Below are positions 27,341 through 35,637 of a stretch of 64,000 nucleotides of DNA, in pieces; positions within the stretch are counted from its first letter, which is position 1; every line of letters starts with the position of its first letter. The stretch is taken from the NCBI RefSeq assembly GCF_023516435.1, contig NZ_CP097332.1:3224001-3288000 (forward strand). Direction: 5' to 3'. The notes below the pieces were generated by a model. The model was not told the DNA's origin and did no database searches. It saw only the letters and a program-made list of their open reading frames with translations. The stretch comes from Jatrophihabitans telluris. Lineage in GTDB: Bacteria; Actinomycetota; Actinomycetes; Mycobacteriales; Jatrophihabitantaceae. The position numbers were made by a program, and so were the translations under genes.

Positions 27341-28033
27341 ATGCGAATCCTGGTGGCCGAGGACGATGTCCGGATGGCGAGTATGTTGCGACGCGGCCTG
27401 AGTGAGGACGGCTACACCGTTGACGTCGTCCGCGATGGCACCGACGCGATCTGGCAGGCCACCGAACACAGTTACGACGCAATCGTGCTCGACCTCATGT
27501 TGCCCGGCGCCGATGGGTTCGAGGTCTGCCGGCGCCTGCGGGAGGCCGACCGCTGGGCGCCCGTGCTGATGCTGACCGCTCGCACCGACGTCGCCGACCG
27601 GGTGCGCGGACTCGACGCCGGAGCCGACGACTACCTGGCCAAGCCGTTCAGCTTCAGCGAACTCACGGCGCGGCTGCGGGCACTGATGCGCCGCGGCGCC
27701 AGGCCGCGGCCGACCACCCTGGAGGTGGACACCCTGCGGTTGGACCCGGCGCTGCACCAGGCCTGGCGCAACGAGGAGCTGCTCGACCTCTCCCCCAAGG
27801 AGTTCGCGCTGCTCGAACTGTTCCTCCGCCATCCGGGCGAGCTGCTGAGCCGGACGAGAATCCTCGAACACGTCTGGGATTTCGCCTATGACGGCGCCAG
27901 CAACGTGGTCGATCAGTACGTGGCCTACCTACGCCGCAAGATCGATCGTCCCTTCGGTCTGGAGCAGCTGGAGACGGTCCGCGGGGCCGGCTACCGCCTG
28001 CTCGAACAGGCTCGCCCGGCCGCGGGAAGCTGA
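27341..28033 (+). CDS. OmpR-family response regulator
   Basis: This 230-residue regulator has an N-terminal receiver with the acidic pocket (VAEDD), phosphoacceptor Asp51 in IVLDLMLPG, and Lys in LAKPFS. The C-terminal winged helix is OmpR-like (DLSPKEFALLELFLRHPGELLSRTRILEHVWDFAYDGASNVVDQYVAYLRRKID). The histidine kinase starts 3 bp after its stop codon, so the pair forms one operon. The stimulus is unknown. Confidence 0.95.
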   Translation: MRILVAEDDVRMASMLRRGLSEDGYTVDVVRDGTDAIWQATEHSYDAIVLDLMLPGADGFEVCRRLREADRWAPVLMLTARTDVADRVRGLDAGADDYLAKPFSFSELTARLRALMRRGARPRPTTLEVDTLRLDPALHQAWRNEELLDLSPKEFALLELFLRHPGELLSRTRILEHVWDFAYDGASNVVDQYVAYLRRKIDRPFGLEQLETVRGAGYRLLEQARPAAGS

Positions 28034-28036
28034 TCC

Positions 28037-29425
28037 GTGCCGATCCGCCTCAAGATCGCGGTGGCCTCGACGTTGGCCACGATCCTGCTGCTGGGCGGAG
28101 CCGGCCTGATCTTCCTGACCACATTGCGCTCGGGTCTGCAGAACAGCCTGGACAGCACGCTGCGTTCTCGCGCCGACGAGTTGGTGGCACAGGTCGACGA
28201 CTCCGGCAAGCTCCGGAGCGGTACCGCGGCCCTGCACCTGCCGGCCAGCGGCTACGGCCAGATCCTGGGCCCGAACGGCCAGGTTGGCCTGACCACCACC
28301 GAGCAGCTGCGCATACCCCTGGTTGATGCGAGCCGGATGGTCTCGGTCAAGGGCGGCGGCACGATCTATGACGAGTCGGTGCAGGAGTCGGATCCGGCCA
28401 GCCATCGCATGGACGTTCGCGTTCTGGCCGTGCCGATCGGCAAGTCGGGCTACGTCGCCGCGGTGGCGATCAGTCGGGATGTGGTGGACGAAGCGGTTGA
28501 GCGGGCCGGCAAACAACTGTTGATCACCGGGGCCGTCGTGCTCCTGCTGGCCGCTCCCGGATCGTGGCTGCTGGCTCGGCAGGCACTGGAACCGGTGGAG
28601 CGAATGCGCGCGCAGGCGGCGGCCCTGGAGGCGCAGGACGCCGAGGAGGGCCTGAGCGTTCCGCGCAGCCGGGACGAGATCAAGCGGCTGGCGTTGACGT
28701 TCAACGACCTGCTGTCCCGATTGCACCAGGCGCTGGAGCGCGAACGCGCCTTCGTCGCCGACGCCGGGCATGAACTGCGTACGCCTCTGACCGTCCTTCG
28801 TGGTGAGCTCGAGCTGGCCCGCCGTCCCGGCCGGAGTCGGGAGGATCTCGAGGAAACCCTGACCGTCGTAGCGGCCGAAACCGAGCGGCTGATCCGGCTG
28901 GCCGAGGACCTGCTCGTCCTGGCCCGCGACGACAGTTCGGTCCCGCTGCGCTGGCATTCCTTCGACGTCGTCGCCGTGCTGGCCGGCTCGATCCGTTCGC
29001 TGGAGTCGCTGGCCGACCAGCACGCGGTGCGGATTCGCCTGGTGGCGCCGGACTCTTTGATGGCCGACGGCGACCCGGAGCGACTTCGTCAGGCGGTGGA
29101 CAACGTGCTGAACAACGCGCTGCGGTTCGCCCCGATGGGCTCGGAGGTCACGGTCACCGCTGGGGTAGCCGGACCCCTGGTCGACGTGGGGGTCGCCGAC
29201 CAGGGGCCGGGTTTCGCGGCCGAGTTGCTTCCGGTCGTCTTCGAACGGTTCCGCCGGGGCGACACTGCCCGGACCCGTTCGGAGGACGGCTGGAGTTCCG
29301 GACTCGGCCTAGCCATCGTCCGCAGCGTGCTGCGGGCTCATCGAGGTACCGCCGTGGCCAGTAATCGCACCGACTCCTCGGGGGCGCTGGTGCGCTTGCA
29401 ATGGCCACGGCGGCGCGAGGAGTAG
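28037..29425 (+). CDS. Membrane sensor histidine kinase
   Basis: This 462-residue kinase has two membrane helices (about 10-32 and 155-176) around an extracytoplasmic sensor of about 120 residues. HAMP comes next (LLARQALEPVERMRAQAAALEAQ). HisKA carries the phospho-accepting histidine in DAGHELRTPLTVLRGELELA. The ATPase domain has NNALRFAP, VADQGPGF and SSGLGLAIVRSVLRAHRG. The start is a GTG 3 bp after the response-regulator stop. It ends 1 bp before the stop of the convergent DUF347 gene, so antisense read-through is likely unless termination is tight. Confidence 0.95.
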   Translation: MPIRLKIAVASTLATILLLGGAGLIFLTTLRSGLQNSLDSTLRSRADELVAQVDDSGKLRSGTAALHLPASGYGQILGPNGQVGLTTTEQLRIPLVDASRMVSVKGGGTIYDESVQESDPASHRMDVRVLAVPIGKSGYVAAVAISRDVVDEAVERAGKQLLITGAVVLLLAAPGSWLLARQALEPVERMRAQAAALEAQDAEEGLSVPRSRDEIKRLALTFNDLLSRLHQALERERAFVADAGHELRTPLTVLRGELELARRPGRSREDLEETLTVVAAETERLIRLAEDLLVLARDDSSVPLRWHSFDVVAVLAGSIRSLESLADQHAVRIRLVAPDSLMADGDPERLRQAVDNVLNNALRFAPMGSEVTVTAGVAGPLVDVGVADQGPGFAAELLPVVFERFRRGDTARTRSEDGWSSGLGLAIVRSVLRAHRGTAVASNRTDSSGALVRLQWPRRREE

Positions 29426-29426
29426 C

Positions 29427-30248
29427 TCACCCACTCGCCTCGCCACGAACCTCGGCACGTTCCGTGCGGTCGAGCCGGGTCACGGTCAGGTACACGACAG
29501 CGGCCACGATCGCGACCAGGAACAACACGGTCGTTCCGGGCGTCCCCAGGCCGATCCCGCCGTCGGCGCGGGCGGATCCGAGGTAGTCGCCGAGGTTGGC
29601 GCCCAGCGGCCGGGTGAGGATGTAGGCGAGCCAGAAGGCGAGCACCGCGCCCAGGCCCATCCGCCAGGCAGCCGCGACAACGGCGATCAGCCCCAGCGGC
29701 AGCAGAACCGCCGGCCCCGGCGTCCATCCGGTGAGTTCCAGCGTCCAGTCACCGGCGGCGGTGCCCAGCGCGAACGTGGTGAGAACGGTCAGCCAGTAGA
29801 AGGCTTCCCGCGGGGCGGTGGTGATGGAGTGGATCGACAGGGTGCCCTCGCGGGCGTACCAGACGCCGAACACGACGAGCAGCAGGACGGTGAACAAGGT
29901 GGTGCTCATCCAGAGCGGGACGTTGTGGCCATCGGTGAGGTTGTCGGTCAACAGGGTGCCTACGACGCTGATCAGCACGACCGCGAGCCAATAGACGGCC
30001 GGCACGTAACGCCGGAGCCGGAACTGCACGGCCATGACCACAACGAGTGCGGCGGTGAAGACCCAGGTCGTCTTGGTCAGGCCGAAACCGAGGGTGCTGT
30101 TGATGTAGTCGGCGCAACTCTCCCCAACGGTCGTGCACAGGATCTTGATGATCCAGAAGAAGACCGTGACCTCGGGGACCTTGTTGAGCATCGTGGTCCC
30201 GGGACGTTGTCCTACCGGGACGGCGGTGTCAGAAATCATGATCACCAT
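29427..30248 (-). CDS. DUF347 (COG4705) membrane protein
   Basis: This protein of about 273 residues has eight or so membrane helices in four DUF347-like repeats. The first is typical: KVPEVTVFFWIIKILCTTVGESCADYINSTLGFGLTKTTWVF. Later copies read EAFYWLTVLTTFALGTAAGDWTLELTG and FWLAYILTRPLGANLGDYLG. Each has the FW...ALGT..GD pattern. Some relatives have been linked to metal export, but I treat the function as unknown. The ATG at 30248 is chosen because upstream codons are polar and family-unlike; ATG 30239 is also possible. Confidence 0.82.
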   Translation of the reverse strand: MVIMISDTAVPVGQRPGTTMLNKVPEVTVFFWIIKILCTTVGESCADYINSTLGFGLTKTTWVFTAALVVVMAVQFRLRRYVPAVYWLAVVLISVVGTLLTDNLTDGHNVPLWMSTTLFTVLLLVVFGVWYAREGTLSIHSITTAPREAFYWLTVLTTFALGTAAGDWTLELTGWTPGPAVLLPLGLIAVVAAAWRMGLGAVLAFWLAYILTRPLGANLGDYLGSARADGGIGLGTPGTTVLFLVAIVAAVVYLTVTRLDRTERAEVRGEASG

Positions 30249-30385
30249 GGTGTTGACGCGACCGTGTGAAGAGGATGTAAGCGAAAAAAATGTGCCGCCG
30301 CTCACCGGTCAGTCCCAGTCGGGCTTTCCAGCTCGGGGATGCAGAGGACGTGCGGTAGCGGCTACGGCACGGCTCGACGGGCGGC

Positions 30386-32443
30386 TCAGGCTACGGACTC
30401 GTCGCCCATCGTCGCGCGGGACAGGCCACGCCGGGCGTCGAGTGAGGTGACGCGACGCTGCAGGATCCAGTCGGTGATCTGCTCGGCCGGCATCGGTCGC
30501 GCCACCAGCCATCCCTGCACGCCATCGCAGCCGAGCGAGCGCAGAACCTCCTGCTGCTGAACGGTTTCCACGCCCTCGGCGATCGCCGGCAGGTCCAGCG
30601 CGTGCGCGAGATCGATGATGGCGCGCACGATCCCGACGTCGACCCGGCTCTCGCACACCTTGGACACAAACGTCCGGTCGATCTTGAGCTCGCCGACGGG
30701 CAGCGTCTTGAGCCGCAGCAGCGAGGAGTAGCCGGTGCCGAAATCATCGATGCTGAGCGGGATACCCATCCGGTTCAGCTCGGCCAGCACCTCCTGCAGC
30801 TCAGCGGTTTCCTCGGCCACGACCCGTTCGGTGATCTCGAGCTGGAGCAGGCCGGCAGCGATCCCGTAGTCCTCCAAGCCGCGGGCCAGCAGGTCGGTGA
30901 GACGGTGACCGGTGAGGTCGATCGGCGAGACGTTCACCGCGATCGGCACCTGCAGGCCGCGTTCGTTCCACGCCGCCAACTGGGCCAGCGCGACGGACAC
31001 GACCCGCTGGGTGAGCAGCGGCATGACATCGCTCTGCTCGGCCAGCGGGATGAACATGTCCGGCGGGACGAAGCCGCGGGAAGGGTGGCGCCAGCGAACC
31101 AGCCCCTCGACACCGAGCAGGGATCCGTCGGCGAGGCTGATCTTGGGCTGATAGTGCAGTTCGAGGACGTCATCGGCGATGGCCTGGCGCAGGTCGCTCA
31201 GCAGGCCGAGCCGATCAGTCCGGTGCGGGTCACGCTCAGCGGCGTAAAGGGCTATTCCCTGTCGCGATTGCTTGGCGGTGTACATCGCCACGTCCGCGTG
31301 CCGGAGCAGTTCCTCCTCCCCCGAGCCGTGTTCGGGGAACATCGCCAGTCCGATCGAGGCCTCGGCGCGCAACGACAGCGACTGGATGTAGATCGGTTCG
31401 GACAGGGCCACCCGAATGCGCTCGGCGATGGCCCGTGAGCGCCGTTCGTCCGCGTCGGGAATGATCACCGCGAACTCGTCGCCGCCGAGCCGGGCGACCA
31501 GATCCTCGGTGCGCACAGCCGTGGACAGTCGCTGGGCAACGTGTACGAGCAGGTCGTCGCCCACATGATGGCCCAGGGTGTCGTTGACCTCCTTGAAGTG
31601 ATCGAGGTCGATGAGCAGGAAGCCGAAGGTGCGCTTCTCCCGGAAGGACAGTTCGCGATTGAGGGCGAAGCGCATGCTGGCGCGGTTGGGCAGCCCGGTG
31701 AGCGGGTCGTGGCTGGCGTCATGCTCGTGTTCCAGCGACATCTGCGCCATGCGGTAGAGCAGGAGCAGCGGGATGAGCAGGGACGGCAACAGCTGCCACA
31801 AGTTCTGGGCGAGGATGACGATGGCGGGCGAGATTCCCAATACCGCAAAGGTCATCGTCGTGTAGTGGGAGAAGTCCTCGAGGAAGACCTCCTTGAACGA
31901 GCGGTCGAAGGAGATGATGCCGGCGACGAGGAACAGGTTGACCAGGAAGTACACGGCCCAGACGCCGAGAACCCAGGCCAGATCGAGCACGTGGAAGCGC
32001 GGCAGCGGGTGGTCGATGCTCGGACGGCTTCCGGCCACGTACATGACCAGGTAGGCGGCGAACACCGACGTGGCGTACTGGCCGACGTTGAACGCGACCT
32101 TCCACCACGGCTTCTCAGCGCGCAGGTCGGAGGCACAGGCCGCGACGCTGACCATCACGATGGCCGGCCACGGACCCCACAGGAACAGCATCGCGCACAC
32201 GAACGCGGTCGACATGACCACGCCCTGGGGGTCGTGTCCGCGTCCCTGGACCAGGGGCAACAACTCCAGCGCGACGAGCAGAGCGGCGCACATCAGCAGC
32301 GCCGGACCGCCGCGGGAGAAGGTCGAGGTCGCCACCTCGTAGCCGGCGATGGCAAGCAGGGGCAGCCCGCTCAGCACGGCCAGATGCCAGAATGCTGAGA
32401 ACTGCGAGAACCTCACCAGCGAGCGCGGTGGCGGGACACTCAT
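30386..32443 (-). CDS. Membrane GGDEF-EAL cyclic-di-GMP enzyme
   Basis: This 685-residue protein begins at the ATG at 32443 (MSVPPPRSLVRF). About seven membrane helices fill residues 1-230, a MASE-like sensor region. GGDEF follows with SHDPLTGLPNRASM and ARLGGDEFAVI intact. The EAL domain shows the variant GVEGLVRWRHP, with Glu kept, then VNVSPIDL, LEITERVV, SIDDFGTGYSSLLRL, KIDRTF and AEGVET. The catalytic acidic residues appear present, so it may be a phosphodiesterase as well as a cyclase. The longer open frame upstream has no membrane-sensor similarity and is probably not translated. Confidence 0.92.
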   Translation of the reverse strand: MSVPPPRSLVRFSQFSAFWHLAVLSGLPLLAIAGYEVATSTFSRGGPALLMCAALLVALELLPLVQGRGHDPQGVVMSTAFVCAMLFLWGPWPAIVMVSVAACASDLRAEKPWWKVAFNVGQYATSVFAAYLVMYVAGSRPSIDHPLPRFHVLDLAWVLGVWAVYFLVNLFLVAGIISFDRSFKEVFLEDFSHYTTMTFAVLGISPAIVILAQNLWQLLPSLLIPLLLLYRMAQMSLEHEHDASHDPLTGLPNRASMRFALNRELSFREKRTFGFLLIDLDHFKEVNDTLGHHVGDDLLVHVAQRLSTAVRTEDLVARLGGDEFAVIIPDADERRSRAIAERIRVALSEPIYIQSLSLRAEASIGLAMFPEHGSGEEELLRHADVAMYTAKQSRQGIALYAAERDPHRTDRLGLLSDLRQAIADDVLELHYQPKISLADGSLLGVEGLVRWRHPSRGFVPPDMFIPLAEQSDVMPLLTQRVVSVALAQLAAWNERGLQVPIAVNVSPIDLTGHRLTDLLARGLEDYGIAAGLLQLEITERVVAEETAELQEVLAELNRMGIPLSIDDFGTGYSSLLRLKTLPVGELKIDRTFVSKVCESRVDVGIVRAIIDLAHALDLPAIAEGVETVQQQEVLRSLGCDGVQGWLVARPMPAEQITDWILQRRVTSLDARRGLSRATMGDESVA

Positions 32444-32777
32444 CAGACCCCCCGATCTTGTCGGGAGTCCCATCGGGCGGTGAAGGCCGGATATGAGGGT
32501 TGTCCGGAAATGAGGGCCGGTCAGCGCGGGGTCGGTGAGGTCGAGCCGTCCTCGTTTCCGCCCCGCCGACGCGGTTGCACAGGTACCGACCCGGCGGATC
32601 AGCGGGCGGGCGGGTAGGTTGGAGCCAGAGCGCCGCGAGCAACCGTCGGCGCCACGCGCCGGACGTCCGTGATCCAGTAGCCCTGTGATCCACGGCCTGG
32701 CCTTCCGAGACAGTTCCTCTGCTTCGGGCCCCATAATCCTTCGGGGCATTCAAGGGACCACACGATGGGATCTGCAC

Positions 32778-33236
32778 ATGCCTAGCGTTACCAAGTCAAT
32801 CGATGTCGATGTACCCGTGACCACTGCGTACAACCAGTGGACCCAGTTCGAGACGTTCCCCCACTTCATGGGCGGCGTCGAGACGATCACGCAGACCGAC
32901 CCGACCCACTCGCACTGGGTCACCAAGATCGGCGGGGTCACCCGCGAGTTCGATACCGAAATCACCGAGCAGCACCCCGACGAGCGCGTGGCGTGGAAGA
33001 GCACCGACGGCACCAAGCACGCCGGCGTCGTGACGTTCCACCGCCTCGCCGACACCAAGACCAAGGTCACGGTTCAGTTGGACTGGGAAGCCGAGGGCCT
33101 GGTCGAGAAGGCCGGCGCCCTGGTCGGCGTCGACGACCACCAGGTGCACGCCGACCTGGAGCGCTTCAAGACCTACATCGAGAAGAACGGTGGCGCCGAC
33201 GGTGCCTGGCGCGGAGACGTCTCCAACCAGTCCTGA
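32778..33236 (+). CDS. SRPBCC-fold polyketide cyclase/dehydrase-like protein
   Basis: This 152-residue protein matches the SRPBCC/START-like family seen often as cyclase/dehydrase in actinomycetes. Visible segments are SIDVDVPVTTAYNQWTQFETFPHFMGGVETI, a W-containing strand (HWVTKIGGVTREFDTEITEQHPDERVAWKS) and a long C-terminal helix (DDHQVHADLERFKTYIEKNGG). The ligand and reaction are unknown. The ATG at 32778 matches the family N-terminus. The 334 bp between it and the divergent GGDEF-EAL gene hold no gene that I can support. Repeat array 3 begins 4 bp after the stop codon. Confidence 0.88.
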   Translation: MPSVTKSIDVDVPVTTAYNQWTQFETFPHFMGGVETITQTDPTHSHWVTKIGGVTREFDTEITEQHPDERVAWKSTDGTKHAGVVTFHRLADTKTKVTVQLDWEAEGLVEKAGALVGVDDHQVHADLERFKTYIEKNGGADGAWRGDVSNQS

Positions 33237-33239
33237 CCC

Positions 33240-33548
33240 GTTGAGGTTGCCCTTCTTGCGGGCCGCCCACCGTTGAGGTTGCCCTTCTTGCGGGCCACCC
33301 CACGTTGAGGTTGCCCTTCTTGCGGGCCGCCGACCGTTGACGTTGCCCTTCCTGCGGGCCGCCGACCGTTGAGGTTGCCCTTCTTGCGGGCCGCCCACCG
33401 TTGACGTTGCCCTTCTTGCGGGCCGCCCACCGTTGAGGTTGCCCTTCTTGCGGGCCGCCGACCGTTGAGGTTGCCCTTCTTGCGGGCCGCCCACCGTTGA
33501 CGTTGCCCTTCTTGCGGGCCGCCGACCGTTGAGGTTGCCCTTCTTGCG
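33240..33548 (+). repeat. 32-bp tandem repeat array 3 (10 units)
   Basis: Ten units start every 32 bp from 33240 to 33528. The core is GTTGAGGTTGCCCTTCTTGC, sometimes GTTGACG or CTTCCTGC, and the linker is GGGCCGCCCACC or GGGCCGCCGACC. It is the longest array in the window, begins 4 bp after the SRPBCC stop codon and is followed by a strong hairpin. Confidence 0.98.
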
Positions 33549-33567
33549 ACCGACCGACCAGACCATC

Positions 33568-33605
33568 GGCCGGGGCTCCGGATCACGTGATCCTGGGCCC
33601 CGGCC
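33568..33605. terminator. Bidirectional hairpin after repeat array 3
   Basis: A 9-bp outer stem (GGCCGGGGC with GCCCCGGCC) encloses a 14-bp palindrome (GGATCACGTGATCC). It lies between the convergent SRPBCC and PKD-protein genes and can fold in transcripts from both strands. The inner palindrome could alternatively be a protein site. Confidence 0.7.
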
Positions 33606-33668
33606 GTTGTCTATCTGCTCGCGCACGCTGTAAGCAATCTGCGGCGCGCTGATGCACCTGTACGCGGC

Positions 33669-34583
33669 TTATCGCGGTGCGATGAGGACGCTATGGGCCT
33701 GGCGGATCTCGATCGTGCGTGAGACAGCCGCCCGGTAAATGTCGCCAGGGATCAACACCGGGACCACGACACCGTCAACCGTGAACGAGCCCTGCCAATG
33801 CGCCACAACACTCACCGTATGAAAACCCGGGCGATACCAGGCGTGCGCGATATACCGACGACACACCGAAATCGACTCACACGGCACGCGATCCGAATAC
33901 GGCCTCCCCACCGGATCACCACCAGGCACCGAATACGTGTCACTGGACCCATCACCCCAAGACCACGTCGACCTCGTCAACCGCAGCGTCACCCGGAAAC
34001 GATGCCCACCCAAAACGAACGACTCAACCATCGGCCGAGCAAGATCACCAGACTCCGCCGGCGCCCGCAGAAAGAACACCACCCCAGCACGAAAGAGATA
34101 CCGCCGCCCACCCGACATCACCACCGGACTCGGCGCCCGCTTCATCACCTCCTCCCGCACCGCAGCCGTCGACGGCATCGCCGACCCCAGGGCAGCGAAG
34201 CACTTTATGTCGGTCCTCACCAGATTGTTCGACCCGGACTCATAAGTCTTGCTGACAGTAACCTCGTGCGTCGGATCCACCGGCTCGATTGGGCTGCGGG
34301 CGCAGAGTTGGATGTAATCCCCACACTCCGGTGGAGTCCCGACCGCCAGATTTGCACTAATCTCGGGCCGCGGACCGCAGCGAACGAAGGTCACGTACGT
34401 CGTAACTAGGCCCGTGCCGGCAGGTCCCTGACCGGTGGGCGCCGTCGCAGTGGCGCAGACGTAACGTCCATGCGGGTCGGTGCTGCAGAATCGCTCAGCT
34501 CGCGCGATCGCGGGCTCGGAAAGGCTGGCCACCACTAACGCCAGGACAATCAAGGTGGAGAATCGTAAGAGCCGAAGTCTCAT
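33669..34583 (-). CDS. Secreted PKD-domain protein, copy 1
   Basis: This 304-residue protein has a signal peptide (helix at about 8-24, cleavage near AIARA). The middle has several Cys (FCST, YVCA, VRCGP, PECG, QLCA), suggesting disulfides. The C-terminal half includes a PKD-like strand, STWSWGDGSS, then YIAHAWYRPGFHTVSVVAHWQG. ATG 34583 overlaps the stop of the upstream lipoprotein gene (ATGA), so the two are translated together. The last 175 or so residues are almost identical to the PKD protein at 35638, while the first 130 differ widely. Codons end mostly in G or T, unlike neighbouring genes, which suggests acquisition from another source. Confidence 0.82.
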   Translation of the reverse strand: MRLRLLRFSTLIVLALVVASLSEPAIARAERFCSTDPHGRYVCATATAPTGQGPAGTGLVTTYVTFVRCGPRPEISANLAVGTPPECGDYIQLCARSPIEPVDPTHEVTVSKTYESGSNNLVRTDIKCFAALGSAMPSTAAVREEVMKRAPSPVVMSGGRRYLFRAGVVFFLRAPAESGDLARPMVESFVLGGHRFRVTLRLTRSTWSWGDGSSDTYSVPGGDPVGRPYSDRVPCESISVCRRYIAHAWYRPGFHTVSVVAHWQGSFTVDGVVVPVLIPGDIYRAAVSRTIEIRQAHSVLIAPR

Positions 34584-35320
34584 GGTTGGCCGGCAAGGTA
34601 GGTATCGGAGATGATCCAGCGCGTTCCGGTCCACTTCGCGTATAGATCCAGAGGCAGCCGACGTGCGGGCTCGGTCTTTACAACATGCCCACCTCGTCCA
34701 ACCAGGTGGGACGCCGAGTAGGACAAGACCACCCGGACCACAACATCGGCTCGACTTCCGCCCTCATACGCAAACACCCTCATGCCGGTCAAGGCCTCTC
34801 GGCCGCCAACAACGTGTTGTCCCTCGCTGTCCATCCGGCTCAGGAATGAGTCGTTGTTCGTACACGTGGCGCTTTTGCAGACCAGACGGAGGAAGGCGTT
34901 TGAATTTGAAGCCAAAGCCCAATTGTCAGCGTCTATGTAATACTTCGCGGCGGCCACGGCGCCGGCTTGATCGTTGGTGAACATGGCCAGGTTGAATCTG
35001 GGTAGGACATCCCCGGTCTCCCTGAACGGCGCCGTCGTCGACACGCCGGCCGGCACCCACTCGGCGGGGCGCCCGGGCGGAATCTGATCCACCGGCACCG
35101 CCGTAGCGGATGCACTCGGCCCAGACACCCCGCCGCCGGAGGACGTCGAGGCCGACGTCGAACCTTGGGTCGCCCCGACCGAGCTGACCGCCGCGGATGT
35201 GCTCGATGCAGCCACGGTATTCGCTGTTGACCCGGTCACCGATCGAGGCGAATGCTGACACCCCGTCGAGGCCCCAAGGCCACCGACGAGAACAAGAATC
35301 ATGGCCGTCTGTCTGAGCAT
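34580..35320 (-). CDS. Lipoprotein, constant-N/variable-C family, copy 1
   Basis: This 246-residue lipoprotein has the lipobox STGC (Cys at residue 21), then a Ser/Ala/Thr-rich linker of about 55 residues. The domain that follows (VDQIPPGRPAEWVPAGV...GDVLPRFNLAMFTNDQAGAVAAAKYYIDADNWA) resembles DUF6318-type lipoproteins, with a later C-x5-C pair (CKSATC). The N-terminal 130 residues are nearly identical to those of the copies at 36554 and 37810; the C-terminal 115 residues are only distantly alike. It is coupled to the downstream PKD-protein gene. No Shine-Dalgarno site is obvious and CATAGT lies 6 bp before ATG, so the mRNA may be leaderless. Confidence 0.82.
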   Translation of the reverse strand: MLRQTAMILVLVGGLGASTGCQHSPRSVTGSTANTVAASSTSAAVSSVGATQGSTSASTSSGGGVSGPSASATAVPVDQIPPGRPAEWVPAGVSTTAPFRETGDVLPRFNLAMFTNDQAGAVAAAKYYIDADNWALASNSNAFLRLVCKSATCTNNDSFLSRMDSEGQHVVGGREALTGMRVFAYEGGSRADVVVRVVLSYSASHLVGRGGHVVKTEPARRLPLDLYAKWTGTRWIISDTYLAGQP

Positions 35321-35395
35321 GAGCGGACTATGCCAGCCGGAACACCCTCACGTCTCAGCAATCACACTTGTTGTGGAAAACTTCGACGTGGCGTC
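35321..35395 (-). promoter_or_regulatory. Shared lipoprotein promoter region, copy 1
   Basis: The 75 bp upstream of this lipoprotein gene are nearly the same as those upstream of the copy at 36554 (37283-37357), and about 60 bp match the copy at 37810 (38569-38632). On the minus strand CATAGT sits 6 bp before the start codon. Conservation in three copies supports a common promoter. Confidence 0.5.
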
Positions 35396-35427
35396 TCACG
35401 GGAGCGCCTACAAAGGCTGGTGGTCCG

Positions 35428-35461
35428 TTGGCTAGGCAGCCCATTCAAATTCTTGTTCTTC
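35428..35461 (+). pseudogene. Nudix gene 5' fragment
   Basis: TTGGCTAGGCAGCCCATTCA and the next 13 bases match the start of the intact Nudix gene at 37391 exactly (MARQPIQILVL). Identity stops at about 35461, where IS3-transposase-like sequence begins. Only 11 codons remain, so this is a remnant left by the duplication or by insertion. Confidence 0.75.
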
Positions 35462-35600
35462 ACAGAACTCGACATATCCGTTGCGCCAGGGTCCGCCGGG
35501 CGTGATGAGGCTCAGTCTGACGCCTTCGCCGCTCGAGTCGGCCACCGCGTCGCGGGCGAGTTCGGGCGGATTGCGATCCAGATTCGTAGACGTCCAAATT
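35455..35600 (-). pseudogene. IS3-family transposase fragment
   Basis: Read on the minus strand, this stretch encodes NPPELARDAVADSSGEGVRLSL and GGPWRNGYVEF. It matches the integrase core of the intact IS3 element at 62.4-63.6 kb (NGPELACDAMADWAGERVGLSF, GEPWRNGYVES). The ends of the element and its other domains are gone. The fragment sits exactly between the two duplicated cassettes. The 316 bp between the lipoprotein and PKD genes (35321-35637) hold only the shared promoter, the Nudix fragment and this scar. Confidence 0.8.
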
Positions 35601-35637
35601 CTCACTCGACCTGGATCAACCTGATCCGGTCTTGCCA

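Noticed and set aside
33798-34409. Plus-strand Arg/Pro/His-rich frames opposite the PKD genes
   Set aside because: They recur in both cassette copies only because the sequence is duplicated, and they are antisense to secreted proteins with signal peptides.
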